The position numbers were made by a program, and so were the translations under genes. The notes below the pieces were generated by a model. It was not told the DNA's origin, did no database searches, and worked only from the letters and a program-made list of their open reading frames with translations. Source: Lepidodermella squamata (taxonomy: Eukaryota > Gastrotricha). Taken from it: a DNA stretch of 64,000 nt. The stretch lies in the NCBI GenBank assembly GCA_047495785.1, contig JBLDXI010000019.1, forward strand, positions 1,736,001 to 1,800,000, written 5' to 3'. Below, in pieces: positions 34,101 through 47,364 of the stretch; position 1 is the first letter of the stretch; each line of letters opens with the position of its first letter.

Positions 34101-36703
34101 CGTTGTACATTGCAAACAGCCACAAATACCTTTCGCATAGGTCCATCGATGGCGGTTGCTTGCCTTCAAATCTATTCAACTATGCTTACAAGAAGGCAGA
34201 TATATTCGCTGAAAAGATGTCCTCTGACTTCTACTAACGATATGACTGCGATCTACAGCTCACCGTTTGACTTCGCGTTCGGCAGAGGCTCAGTTGTAGA
34301 CAGCTCTAATCCGATTGATACAATGGCGGGTACAGCTAAAAGTAGCAATACATTTCCGTACACAATCGAGGACATTTACAGCTCGTGTTCGTTGCCAACA
34401 ACTTCTTACTATTCCTCGGCAGCGGCAAATGTGCTGTTAGGCGGAGGCTTGGGAAACATAACGTCATACACAGCCGCAGTCTTCTTCCTAAACCGTAATA
34501 CGCCCAACAACAGCATAATGCCGATTCTGAACCTTGGAGAGGTCGGCACTAATTACGCGAAGTATAGCATCCAGCTTCAAACTCCTAATACGGTCAATTT
34601 CGAGGCATGTATGAATGTTAGCGGCGGTGGTACTTGGTATAGGCCTTCGATTTCGAATATGTCTATACCCATCTACGCTTGGCGACATTACATGATGTCG
34701 TTTGACATGACGCCGGGTTCGATGAAGTTTGACGGCTACGTGGAAGGATCCCAGATAATGTCGACAGCCATCCCGGATTCTAGGCCGCTACTCCTTTCGC
34801 TGATGAACATCGGCTATGATGTTTACTACGGGTATCGCATCAATGGAGACTACGCGTGCATGTCGATTTTTCAGGGGTACTTGAATCAGTACTTTGCAGC
34901 CGAATTAGCTACTCAATGCCCCGGACCTACCATGTGTAAGTTCATCGGTAGGGCTTGGATCAAACTTTACTTCTATTTATCCAGTGCAAGGCCACGTGTG
35001 CGAGACCGATATCACTACTAGAGCGACAATCAGCTCGAACAAAATCTGTCTTCGATCACCTGCGGGTGTAGCTTACAACGGTATTCGCCTGAACAATCGA
35101 TGGGTAGGCGATGCGAACACCAATGGATCATCCGCATGCTGCTGGCAGCTGGACAGTAGCGCCATCGGTGACTTCATACAAATTGAATTCCCCGAGCAAG
35201 TTGTTTTGTCGTCAATCGGCACTCAGGGCGATTACTCTACTGGTTACTACATTTCGAGCTATCAGTTCATGACTATAATAAGCCCCTCGAACAATCCATA
35301 TGTGTTGAATAAAGAGCAAAGTGGAATTAAGGTGGGTTCAGAAACATCTTTACTGAGAATAGCATCACTGGCATTTATTTATAGAATTTCACAGCCAATT
35401 CAGATGCCGACACTGTGGTTTGGAATTACTTTAGACCTCATGTGTTCGGGCGGAGATTCCGGCTTTATCCGATTACCTGGTTTGGCGCGATATCCTTAAG
35501 ATTGTCTGTGCGCGGATGCTTGGGTATTTATTGCATTTGTCTTGCATTTGTAGTGCTTTCAAGTTATGTATTATTTGATCTACAGATTTCTCTTGCCGAT
35601 CGGACTTGATGGATTCTATTGGCGAATTAGCTTCAACCCGCAATGGTGGAACTACAACTACCATCTGGCCCAATATAAACAGTCCAATTGATTGGAATGC
35701 TGCTAGTACAGATCCAGAGCCTTTTTATGGCGTCAAGTTCCCGGCTACTAAGGTCGTAACTGCCGTATTGGTTCAGTGCAGTGTAAGTAAAACTGCCTGG
35801 GTATCGAAGTTCCACCTGGTTAGTAGCCTTGATAATAGCATTTGGGTACCCTATACTCATCCAAATAATGGCTCTCGATTGCGAATTTTCGACGGCCCGT
35901 ACGCAGCGATGAATCCGAATCCGAGAATCAACTATCTGAAGCCTGTTATCGCAGCACTTGCCATTAGACTGTATGTTGATGAATTCGTATACGTCGTCTC
36001 AGCTAGAATAGGATTCAAAGGATGTTCATATTCCGAAGTGCCTCTGGTCAATAGAGGTGTCGATATTCGAGTCGGGGAAACTGCACCTGTCTCCGCGGCA
36101 GCTAGCGACGCACAAAACTTGTGCGGTATCGCGGGTGTTAAGAACACCCAGCTTTCTTACAATAGCCGGGTTTCAGTCCCTTGTATCAGGCAAATTTCGG
36201 GCCGATACGTAACGATCGTGGGTTCAACCAACACAACACTGGAACTTTGCCACATCGGAGTCTATAGTGATAACTCAACCGATTTAGCGCAGTACAAAAC
36301 TGTGTATTCAAACAATAATCTGACAGCTGCAAGCCTTCTCGCCTTGACATCCCCAGATGTTCCAGTTGCCAGTGTTTTATTGACTTCAGGTTGGCTGCAA
36401 GTTGATTTGGGAGTTCCGGTATTCGTCTCCAAAATCATTGTAGCAACTAATGCTAACGGAAATTGGCCATCAGATAATGCTGTTGGCACCTTGCGGCTGA
36501 CCTTCCGCGTTGGCGATTCCGCTGGTTCTTTACTAACCCAAAACGCCGTTTGCGAGGTTTGGAGTGATGGTCTCAGGTCGCCTAACGTTACCCCCAATCA
36601 AATGATAACGGCTCATTGCACGCCGCCGATTCAAGGCAGATATGTTAGTTTAGAGAAAGATGGCAACGGCAACATGTACTTCGCTCGAATAATGGTTTTC
36701 TGA
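31163..36703 (+). CDS. Giant secreted PAN/discoidin/LamG protein L1
   Basis: 1,717 aa from eight exons: 31,163-32,501; 32,555-33,098; 33,161-33,507; 33,564-33,684; 33,737-34,935; 34,985-35,331; 35,385-35,523; 35,586-36,703. The ATG at 31,163 gives a good signal peptide (1-20). Order: PAN/apple-like Cys module (about 58-85); three discoidin (F5/8C)-like domains to about 540; LamG/jelly-roll domain (WLFDYLRGGDDLSENGNHA onward) to about 750; two further LamG domains to about 1190; then at least three discoidin-like domains to the end (one with NYFRPHVFGRRFRLYP, one fucolectin-like). No membrane segment or GPI signal at the C-terminus (ARIMVF), so it is probably secreted to matrix, cuticle or body fluid, binding glycans or cells. 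Paralogues L2 and L3 share exon phases. Confidence 0.85.
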
Positions 36704-39232
36704 TCTTTTGGAAATCCAACAAACCGATGGACATTCATGTAGGCGTGATTTTCGTGGAAATTAAGTTACGATCAACATTTATAGAAGTAGATTCAGGCTG
36801 CGTTGCTGCGTTGGGCTGGGTTTATCCCAGGTATGGGTCGGGTACCGGCTTGGTTTTTCAAAACCCGCCCAATTCATTTTTGTTACCATTTCTTTCATCT
36901 CGCCATTAATTTGACACAAACCAAAGTGACATTTCAGTGAGTTGTTGATCAACTGGAGGGAACAATTATTTTTAACGGCTCCGCCCTGGCCGGCTCGCGT
37001 TTACAGATATTTACTGACGGGCCGGGTCGCGTCTCGATTATTACACCAATAGTTAACCTGATGGATTCAAGTTTACCCCGAGGCATTTTGCAATGTCTAT
37101 CTTGCGCACGCTGCTTGCCTCTCATGACGGCCAGATCTCCCAGAGCAGCCAGATCTCGCTCGATGACGGTTTAATATGCAATTCTTTCGTGTTGCGGGTC
37201 TCCTGAAAATGGCAATTCTATGAGTATCAGTCTCATCTTCGCTAAAGTATAGCATTTGCCAAATAAGCATATATATTTATATTGCTTGAATATCATGTTC
37301 TGTCTGACGATTAATGATTATGATTAATAAAAACTTACATGATATAGCAGCAATTCAATTCCCTTTCCATTTGGTTCTGAAGGTAAAGACCTGAGGGGAT
37401 GAAATATTGGCATAATGGAATCGATCGAGGCAAACGGGTTATATTAAAGGCGACATAAAAATGTCCCCGCAAACCAGTTTTTCTGGTTTCCTTGATCCCA
37501 GTGGTCCCAGTGGTCGGTGGTCGAGGTTTGCTGGAACCAAACTATTGGTTTGCTGGAGGTTTGCTGGAAAGGCTGTTAGCTGTTAGGAAGGAGTTTTAAA
37601 TGCAAAAAGTTTGAAGCTATTAGGGGCGCTTCAGTAACCCAATTTCCAGAAGTTTGCGCACAGTGATTCTTGGGATGCAAACGGAAAATCGAATTATAAC
37701 CTGCAGACCTTCATTCATGATACAATCATTAACAATTTTTATACTAGTTGTAAGACGCTCCTCGAGAGTTTTTATGAGAATTAAGGTTAAATAGGTTTGA
37801 GGGTTAAATTCATTGTAATTTCGACGCACGGAAAACGCGGCATGTTTAGAATCACAAATTGATTTATTAACGCCGTTTTCGATTGTTTCACGTTGTTTGC
37901 TCAAATTCAAGCCGCTTGGAACATCGCTACGTGGTGAAAGCAGGGGGCGGCATCCCCTTACAGCAGCTGGTTACATTTTATTTAATATACGTCATATCAT
38001 CAATTAGTAAGGAAAATGAGGGCGTTTAACATTTTTAGCTTCCAAAAAACGTAGCACGCAACAAAAGTTACAATAAGTTTATAAATATTCTTTAGCACAA
38101 TAAAAATTATTTGTTCGCACTGAACGTACTGCTAATAAAAATTTAATAAGCAAAGGAAAAAGGAAGACGCAGACTCGGTCAATTCGGTGCATACATTATG
38201 TGTCGACTAATTCGAGGTTGTTTCCATGAGCTAAAAAGCTGAATCTATTGTTTTCCAACGCGCACCGAGTGCTACATTTCACAAGCATGTAAAGAATTTG
38301 GTGATGAATTGATAAATCACTCTTAATCCGCCGAAATTTCAAACTGCAGTCCTCTTCACTCTCTTTCATTTCCCTTTCCCTATCCCTGCCAGTGTTCCAA
38401 GTGCGGGGGTTATGGGGGTGGCGCGTAACCCCTATTAGGGGCTGACCCAAATAATGAAAGGGGTGCCGCTTACCCCTTTTGGAATGCAAATTTTGAATGA
38501 GAAAATCAGTCTACACCATGGATAAATTTGAAATGTTTCATTCTCAATGACAAAATCGCTAACTTCAAGTGTAGCTTTCGATGGTTACATAGTGCGAATC
38601 AAAAACATCTTGGAGTACTCCAATTATTCGCGCGTAAAATTCAAAATTAAATTGTTTACGCTGCGGATTTATGAAAACAAATTAGATATTCTGAATCAGC
38701 GTGAAAAGATAGCCTGGTGTGCAAATATTCGCGCCAGTATATTCAAAACTGAGGGAGAAATAGTGTAAAGTAAATGTCCATTTTAGTGAGCGCGGCCGTG
38801 CGCGCTACGAATTCAGCTAATAGCTCCCTCGCAAACGGGCGCGAGATTTTACCGGAGAAAAGCGCTCGCATTTGACGTGCGCCTGGAAGTCACGCATACA
38901 AAAACGAGTTTCTTAACCGTCTCATTTCTCCCTCAATTTTGAATGTAATCGCGCGCAAATTTGCACACCAGCCTAAAGCCTAAAGCTTTTCACGCTGATT
39001 CAGAGTATATATCTTCAGTTAAACTCCGATTTCCCGTCCTTATATTTTCCGTCTGGTGGGAAATCCGGGTATGCAAAAGATAAGGGGTGAAAATCTTCCC
39101 CGCATCAGCATCGAATTGCATGTTGCATGTAAAATGACCCGGATTTCCCGGATCACTGCTCCCTGCATTAAGAGTCTTATGTAACAGGGTCTGTTAAAAG
39201 TTGAATCAAATGCTGATAGTTGCTAACTGAAA
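36704..39232. other. Intergenic between L1 and L2
   Basis: About 2.5 kb with no supportable gene. 37,490-37,565 has short direct repeats of GGTTTGCTGGA. A C/G-rich patch at 38,390-38,470 (CAGTGTTCCAAGTGCGGGGG) resembles 44,850-44,890, suggesting a dispersed repeat. The inverted-repeat element at 38,691-39,003 is listed separately. Confidence 0.5.
38691..39003. repeat. Inverted-repeat (MITE-like) element, 313 bp
   Basis: Arms of about 75 bases: left CTGAATCAGCGTGAAAAG ... CTGGTGTGCAAAT ... GAGGGAGAAAT; right is the reverse complement, ending CTTTTCACGCTGATTCAG. Centre is GC-richer and non-coding. No clear target duplication. Confidence 0.7.
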
Positions 39233-42200
39233 ATGATTTTTTGGATTGCAATATTGTTCAATTTGGGTTTTGTCGATTGTGGCACCTACGTGAAGCGCAA
39301 CGTCGGCTGGAAAATTGTGCCGACTGTTGGCAGTGGTCTTTCAGATTTGAGTAGTTTCGTTATATCGGGCGTTACAACAGCTAAGGAAGAGTCAGTATGT
39401 GCGGGCTTGTGTGGCACAGACCCGCTGTGTCAAGCTTCGCAGTTTCAGATAAGCAGCAAAGCTTGCGTTTTGCTGACAATATCACCCGACGGTTCTTCAA
39501 TGGCTCGGCTGACTAGTGACTCAGACTTCATCTCGTCTACTATCAGTGGGCAAAGCTATATCACCAAGTCTAATCAATGCCCTCCGACGGTCAAAAAATG
39601 TGTCTCGGCTTGGTATTCTAACGCTATTTTACGGTTGGCTGCCAAGCCTTCATGCGATAAGGACCTGAACACAATGATCGAACCGTTTGATTATGACACG
39701 AGTTATGTCAGCGATTTAGCTTACAGCTCAAGCTCGGTAACAAACAATATCATTCTCAACCTGCCACTAGATGCTCCTGCTTTTGCTCGCATCACCGCTG
39801 GTCACCTATCGAGGGCTTGTATGCTATCTAACTCGCCCGCCGGCAGTTGGTTTGAGGTTGATCTCCAGAGATACGTTTGGATGACTCAATTCTGGTACAA
39901 ATGCTTCGACAGCTCTTGCATTCCTCAGTTCCGCATTGAAACCAGTCTGGACGATGTATATTATGCCCCAATAACAACAGGTCGAGGGCAAGTGAAGGTT
40001 CTTATTTTGGCTGTATGATCAATTCTTTATATTGAATCATTTTCAGCTGTTGAATGGAACTGCAGGCTCTACAATCACCTATAAACGGTTTTCTCCAGTT
40101 TTGCTGCGATTCGTTAGAGTGATATCAGCGGTCGCCAATAGCAATGTGAACTGCGCTAATTTTCAATTCGAAGGCTGCCCGGCCACATGCATGGATCCTC
40201 TTGGCATCGAAAGTGGGGATGTCCCGTTTAGCCAGGTCACTGCTCCAGGCACATCAGCCAACTCGTTCTACTACCGATTAAACTGGGGCATTGCAGTAAC
40301 CAACAACCCGAGCAACCTGATAATAGATCTCCGAAAGCAGGTCATCGTGAACGCTTTCGAAGTTCAGGGATGCAAAAATCTGTCTGCTTGGGTCTCCAGC
40401 TTTGCTCTGCAATACAAAGCGCAAGATTCGGACAGATGGATTGATTTAACTGATGCTTTTGGATCAACAACGTTTCTTGGAAATGCGAATCCAACGACAG
40501 TAGTTACAATCAAAATCCCAAAGCCCGTAACCGGGAGATTCTTTAATGTTATACCAAAAGCGTCTCCGAACCTACTTTGTTATCGTGTCGAACTGTTGGG
40601 ATGCAAAGGTGAGCATTGAGAAATTAATTGAGGAACACTTCTAGCCATTTCATAATTTAGAAATTCCAAATTACATGAGTAACCTGGCTTTGAACGGAAA
40701 TGTCACAGTCAACGGTAACACTTTTGATACGAATCCAATGTCTAAACTTTCGGAGCCTGCTGTACTGACGAAGCAAAGAACGATAAGGAAGCAACACATT
40801 CAAAATTGCACTCGAATACTCCCCGTTACGACCGGAGATCGGCCGTTTCTAACTGTTGATACAGGTTCGATCTCGCAAATAACGTCAGTCGAAATAGCAA
40901 CGCCTGGGTGGCCTCCTCAGTTTACACTGAACCCTCACGGGCTGTGGTTATTTGATATCATGCGTGGCGGAGATGATTTATCGGAGAATGGAAACCACGC
41001 GGTGTTTTCGAACCAGTTGACTTATGGTGCCGGTGTGGATGGGCGCCCAATGGGATCTCTTCAATGGAACGGAACTGAGAGGTACGCGCTGGTTCGAACC
41101 AACAATATCAACGTCATAGATCCAGCCAATGGTTGGACGTTTGCAATGTGGGTTTTCTACTCAACTGCAACTGGAGATGTATTTTTGATGCGCAATATGG
41201 CGAAGAACAGGTTAGATCAGAATGTATTGATATTTCACGAGCTTGATTTATCTCTTCGAAATTAGCATGTGGAGGTTGAATGTCAAAATTCTGGCTAGCA
41301 ATCGAGCTATCAAGGTGGACTACACGAGTAGCTCCAACGTATCTTGGGCCTGGCCGACTACCGATGTTGTTGTACCACAAAATCGCTGGTTCTTTTTCGC
41401 AATAACTGCAGATTGTGCCAGTGGAATCTCAAGAATTTTCATCGACAATTATGACCGTGCTATCGCTCATGTTGGATGCGCTGCCGATGCATTCAGAATG
41501 TCCCAATACTTCATGATCCATGGGGCATGGACGGGTAGAATCGCCTGTATGCAATTCTACGCAAGAGGTCTTGACCATTCTGAGATTGAGCAAGCCAGCA
41601 CCTGTCCTTGGCTAAGTAAGTCGACAAAAATAGGCCTGCAACATCAAACTTAAAAAACATTTTACAGCACCTGCTCCTCTGGCGATCTATCCATTCGCTT
41701 GCTCTCTGAATGACGTAGTCGGTTTCGGGCCGAGCTTCACTGTAAACGGTACATCGCAATGCGAGAAGATTTACGGATTCACATCAACGTAAGCATCAGA
41801 GCTAAAAATCGTGACTCATTTCGAAGTGTAACTCATTTCAGAGCACTGAGCCTACCTTCGAACTCGGATTTCCTTAGTATGCCGATGACAACAGCCCCGG
41901 CCAGTTCACTGAACATGCCTCACACAGCAACATTTCTCATGAATATCATGACTACATCTGCTACGAATGGCACAATTCTCGGCTGGTATTACAACTCAAG
42001 CAACTTCACTGTTTATCTAGGTGTTCGAAATGGGGTTCTGTTTGGCGGGTATCGATGCAGCGATGGAACCGGTAGAAATCTAACTTCATCACGACGAGTA
42101 GTGCCTGATGCATGGACGTTTGTCGGTCTAACATACCACTATCAAGCCGATCAATCTTTCCAAATATATCAAGACGGCGAAGTAGTGGCATCCTCAGCGT

Positions 42201-44781
42201 CGCCGCGTTGTGTACTGCAAACTGCGACATCTACATTCCAAGTCGGTCCGGCAGCAGTGACTGTAGCTTGTCTGCAAATTTACGCTACGTTACTGACAAG
42301 AAAGCAAATTTATTCGCTGAAACGATGTCCGATCACATCAGCTCCGGATATGCTTTCAACCTTCAGCTCGCCATTGGATTTTTCGTTTGGCAGAGGTTCG
42401 GTCGAGGATGCGTCCAATGCGCTAAATGCCAAAAATGGATCAGCTCAAGGCGCAAGTTTGCCGATGAATTCTTTGGATGATACGCTATCGCTAGGATCTT
42501 ATTCTGTGACTGCCAACAATTATTACTGGTGGTCGCAAGCCAACGCTTTATTCGGCTACGGCACAGGAAATGCGACGTCCTATTCGATTGGTGTCTTCTA
42601 CAATAATCGCGAGGCAGCGAGCAATGTTGTCACTCCAGTTCTGAATATTGGAGAAGCGGGAACAAATAATGCCAAGTACAGCATCTTACTCAAAACGGCT
42701 AATACTATTAGCTTCGAGGTTTGCATGAATCCCGGTGGTTGGTACAAGCCTCTCCTAAACGTATCAGTACCGCTGAGGACATGGCGGCATTACATGATGT
42801 CGTTCGATATGACACCTGGTTCAATGAAGTTCGATGGTTTCTTTGAAGGCGCCACTTCAGTGTCGACGGCACTTCCGAATTCAGCGCCTTTTTCGACATC
42901 TCATGGCCATCTGGGCTATGATGTTTATTACGGCTTTCGCTCGAATGGAGATTACGCCTGTCTATCAATTTTTCAAGGATATCTGAACCAATATCTAGCT
43001 GCTGAAATAGCAACCCAATGCCCTACCCCGACAATACGTAAGTCGAATTAATTATGCCAATTTTAACATATTATTCATCTCTTAAAAAGTGCAAGGTCAT
43101 GTTTGCGAAAGTGACCTAACTGCAAAAGCAAATATTGTAGGAACGGCTTATTCAGCTCCTTCCAGTGTTAAGTTCAATCAAATCCGCCTTAACAATCGGT
43201 GGGTCGGGGACGAAAATACTTCAGGTTCAATAGCGTGTTGTTGGCGTCTCGTAGATGCAGAGACGTTCGTTGGATTTGACTTCGGGGAGACCGTTTCGAT
43301 TTCGTCATTGGCTACTCAGGGTGATCATGTATCAGGATATTATGTCTCAACCTATCAGATACAGCATTATAGCAGCATGAACCGGAATGCATGGATTTTG
43401 AATAGAGAAGTCAGCGGTCCCAGGGTAACCTATTTCACCCTCAGAGGTGGTAACGTTAACACAAAAATTACTTCCAGGTTTTCAATGCCAATTTCGATGG
43501 TGATACAGTTGTTTGGAACTTCTTCCGCCCCCATGTCTTTACAAGGCAGTTCAGAATTTACCCACAGACGTGGTTTGGCGCCCCTGTTCTCAGAGCTATG
43601 ATACGAGGTTGCTTAGGTTGTTGTTTCTCATTTTTTCTCCCGGATTATTTTATCCCTAAACTTCAGACTTTTTCAACCGTGGTGAGCAGAACTTATGGGG
43701 CTCTGTAGAAAGCGTATCTTCTCGAGGTGTTGGATCCGCTGTAACTGTGAGACCAGATGTCAACTCAGCATTTACTTGGATCCCAACTGCTAATGATCCG
43801 GAGCCATTTTATCAGGTCAGGTTCGCAGGGTCGAGAATCATAACGGCGATTCACGTTCAGTGCTCCGACTCGGCTCCTACTTCGTGGATAACCAAGTACC
43901 ACATTCTAACCAGCCTCGACGGCACAATATGGGCGCCATATACCTACCCTAACAACTGGTCACGCCTCCGAATCTTCAACGGCCCCAATGCAGCGATCAA
44001 TCCCAACCCTATGATAAGTTACTTGAAACCAGCTGTTGTCGCTTATGCCATTCGGTTGGTTGTCGATGAGTTTTATAACGTTCCTGCTGTCCGTCTCGGA
44101 TTCAAAGGTGGTCCATACTCCGACATTCCGACAGCTATGCGATATTTTGACATTCGCATCGGGAATTCGACCCCGGCTAACACATCGGTAATCGAATCGC
44201 AACAGTGGTGCAACGCCAGGGTTCCGCCAGTGTCTTATAATGCCAGGGTGACATTCCACTGCATAAGGCCAGTAACAGGCCGGTACGTATCGATCAATGC
44301 AATGTGGGCGACTACAATCGAGATATGCCAACTCGGCGTTTATAGCGACAATTCAACTGATTTGGCTGCTTACAAAGCTGTAACATCAAATAACTCGATA
44401 ACAGCCACTAATTTACTCGCAATGACCACTCCTGGTTCAATCAATGCGTCGATCTCAATGGCTAGTGGCTGGCTGCAAGTTGATATCGGAATTCCTATTT
44501 ACATATCAAAAATAATTTTGACTACAACGTCATCTGGATCATGGTCGACTGATAACGCCATTGGGACTATGAGGCTAACATTCAGGGTCGGAAACTCTGC
44601 GGGTTCAGCCCTGGTTCAGAACCCTATTTGCGACATATGGACGGATGGTTTGCGAGCTCCGAATGCGATTCCTAATCAAATGATTACCGCCCACTGTACC
44701 CCGCCCTTACAGGGACGCTACGCCAGCGTGGAAAAGGATGGAACTGGTACCATGATTTATTCGCGAATTATGGTTTTCTAA
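39233..44781 (+). CDS. Giant secreted PAN/discoidin/LamG protein L2
   Basis: 1,708 aa from nine exons: 39,233-39,991; 40,047-40,608; 40,661-41,210; 41,266-41,615; 41,668-41,788; 41,842-43,037; 43,090-43,424; 43,478-43,616; 43,667-44,781. Same domain order as L1 along the full length, with a short signal peptide (MIFWIAILFNLGFVDC), PAN-like Cys module, discoidin and LamG domains, and the same C-terminal ARIMVF. All L1 exon junctions are conserved, but L2 has one more intron (39,992-40,046) inside the first discoidin domain, which L3 also has. Identity is high throughout, so this is an old but constrained tandem duplicate. Secreted; role in recognition or matrix is inference. Confidence 0.86.
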
Positions 44782-45540
44782 GCCATAATTCCTTAAGCAG
44801 TGACTGTTCAATTTCCTTCGTGTGCAATTTCATTCGTGTGCATCTAATCCCAGTGCTCCGAGTACGGGGGTAAGGGGGGCAAACAAATCCCCTGGCGTTC
44901 GAAAATTTCTGAAAAACGTAAGGTCCCCCCCCTGTTGATTTGCAAATTTTGGGCTCACAATGCTCGATTTACCCCCCTCAGAGCTGTACCTAGTCCGATC
45001 CCTGTCTAATCCTAGGGTCCAAATATTAAGTTCCAGAATTTTTAACAATTTTTGGCTTTTCGGTGTTTTCGTTTTTTGATCGATGCTGATGCCCTCCCTG
45101 AACCTTGGATTTTTTGTTTTAGCTACATGGTGCCCTAAGCTACGTAGAATAATTATCGATGTTGGGCTCCTAGTCGGCTGATATCGGAGAAATCACTGAT
45201 TTATAAAATCGATACTTGGAATCGATATCGGCTCTATAAGATGAAGTATAACTTGTAAGCTGACCATTTATAGCGCAAAATACGCGTAATATGAAGATCT
45301 ATCGGTTAGGCATAATAGCGCAACAAATAAGGTTCTAGTGAAGACATGAAATTCGAAAATCAAGAATCCAAGTGAAAGTCTAGTGCTGGAGTCTCAAAAT
45401 TAGTGCTGGAACTCTAAATGTAGGGTGCGCACTTGCCACACCCAATCCTAATTAAGTGACGAAATAGATTGTGATTGCGTTTCAGCTTTTCTGGCTATTG
45501 ATTTTGTCGACCACTTTTCGAATAAATTGAGTTTGCGAAA
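44782..45540. other. Intergenic, no gene seen
   Basis: Includes the G/C-tract patch 44,840-44,990 similar to 38,390-38,470, and a short repeat AGTGCTGGA (45,381-45,411). No ORF of interest. Confidence 0.5.
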
Positions 45541-47283
45541 ATGTTGAAATTTACAACTTGTCTTATTCTCGTGTTGGGCGTGAAAGAATCGTTGACTGCA
45601 AACACGACCAGTCATGATTTTTGCCAACAGGCCATGACCAATCGCAACGGCAAAGCCTTCTTCCGAGACCCGGTTGATTGCCACAACTACTACCAGTGCT
45701 ACTACCTCAATGAAACATGGGTAGAGGGCGCTAAACACCGCTGCCACCCCGGTCAATTCTGGCACGATGAAATTCAACAGTGCGTACCCGAACGGCCGGA
45801 AACACCCTGCCAGGACCGGTGCCGTGACGAAGAGACCGCAACTCGAGGCTGTTATCCCGACCCGAATAATTGCGCGAAATTTTTCCGGTGTTCAAACCGA
45901 ATTTCCCACGCCATGTGCTGCCCGCATGGGACTCGGTTCAATGCCGACGGGTGCCGGTGTGACGAAGACCCAGGGTGTGTAACGAAATGCGAGAAAGACG
46001 CTGGCCCTTCAACGCTAGCCACGCCGCAAATTTGGTCGAATGACACGCATTGCATCGATTTGTTCAATAACACATTCTACTACAACCCGAGCCGCGATCC
46101 GGACGTGTTCTACCAGTTGAAACCCGATTCTAACAAGCTGTATGTTATGCACTGCCCGGCTGGTACCAGGTTCCAGCTTGAATCTTGCAACTGCGAGATG
46201 ATGAACCCGCCGATTCAAGTTTCTCCTTCCCGGCTATGCTGGCTCTATTTGCCGTTTGATAACGATTTTAAGGATTATTCGAATTCGAAATATCAAACTA
46301 TTCGAAATGGGTATACGGTGATTGATCGGCAAAATTACGCGCATGGCCATGGGTCGTTATATGTTAACAATGGGTGGATTGATGTCCCTGGCTTGAAGGG
46401 CATGGATTTTCAAAATTCTGGCTCTTGGTGCCTATTTTACAGGTGAGCAAAAATTCAACAATTTGCCGCTGAAAATTTTAGCAACATTTGGTCTAGTTTC
46501 AAAAAATATCAAATTTACAAAGGTCCAAAAAAAAGAATTTTTATATTGAAATTTTTGAAATGAGAATTTTGAAAAGTTCAAATTTCAAAATTCAAAATTA
46601 AAAATTTCCAAAAAAATTCAAAGTTTCAAATTTAGGTCTAATGTTTAGGAAAATTTAGCAATTTTTACAAAAGTATTATTTACAAAAATTCGAAAATTTG
46701 AAAATTTGAATTTTTTAGATGCCGATCCGGCGTTGAACCTGCTCATATATACGAATGCCGAAATTCTGGCGGTCTTCTTTCGAATCGTGGCATGACTTCA
46801 AGTGATTACTCAATCGCGATGGCTAGCGCGCCTTCCGGACCCGTTGCCCTGCTCAATTTAGCCAATCCTAGCGAGACGGTTGAATCGCGACCTGGAAGAA
46901 TCGAGCGATCCGGCTTCAATCAAATGTGCGCAGTTTACGACGGCGATAGTCTAGATATTTTCATCAATGACGTAAGTTCCAGCTTGAAGCTAACTTCGAA
47001 TTTAGATGAAACTTCGATTCTTTAGGAATTGAAAGATTCGAAGGCTACTAAAGGTGGTCGCGTCACTTTGAGCCAAAATCCTTTCTCGATCGGGCAAGAC
47101 TGGGTTTTCGGAAATTTTTCGGGCTTCATTGATGAAGTCTTGATTTGCAAACAAGCGCTCAGGGAATCTGAAATTACGGCTCATTTTCAAGGTCGCGAAG
47201 CTCTGGTTCGAGCTGGCCTAATTCCGGACACGGCGGACAACGCTGGAAATTCGACTACGGCTGCCATACAATCGGGAAATTAA
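45541..47283 (+). CDS. Secreted chitin-binding (peritrophin-A) and LamG protein
   Basis: 470 aa from three exons: 45,541-46,442; 46,719-46,971; 47,026-47,283. Signal peptide MLKFTTCLILVLGV... (cleavage near 19). Two clear peritrophin-A/CBM14 modules: residues about 27-85 (FFRDPVDCHNYYQCYYLNETW ... CHPGQFWHDEIQQC) and about 90-145 (GCYPDPNNCAKFFRCSN ... CCPHGTRFNADGCRC), with a third diverged Cys module about 165-220 (YVMHCPAGTRFQLESCNC). The C-terminal half is a concanavalin/LamG-like domain with the typical FIND and GFIDEVLICKQAL strands. Likely binds chitin in cuticle, egg shell or gut lining. First intron is AT-rich low-complexity DNA. The next gene starts 81 bases downstream on the same strand. 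Confidence 0.85.
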
Positions 47284-47364
47284 AACTTCTATTTGAAATG
47301 AATAAATGTATCAAACTGAAATTATTCGTTATAGATTGAATGGCATAAATTTCTTGAAAATAAA

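Noticed and set aside
37620-37910. 96-codon ORF on the minus strand
   Set aside because: Begins with a non-ATG codon, no domain recognised and no neighbouring exons.
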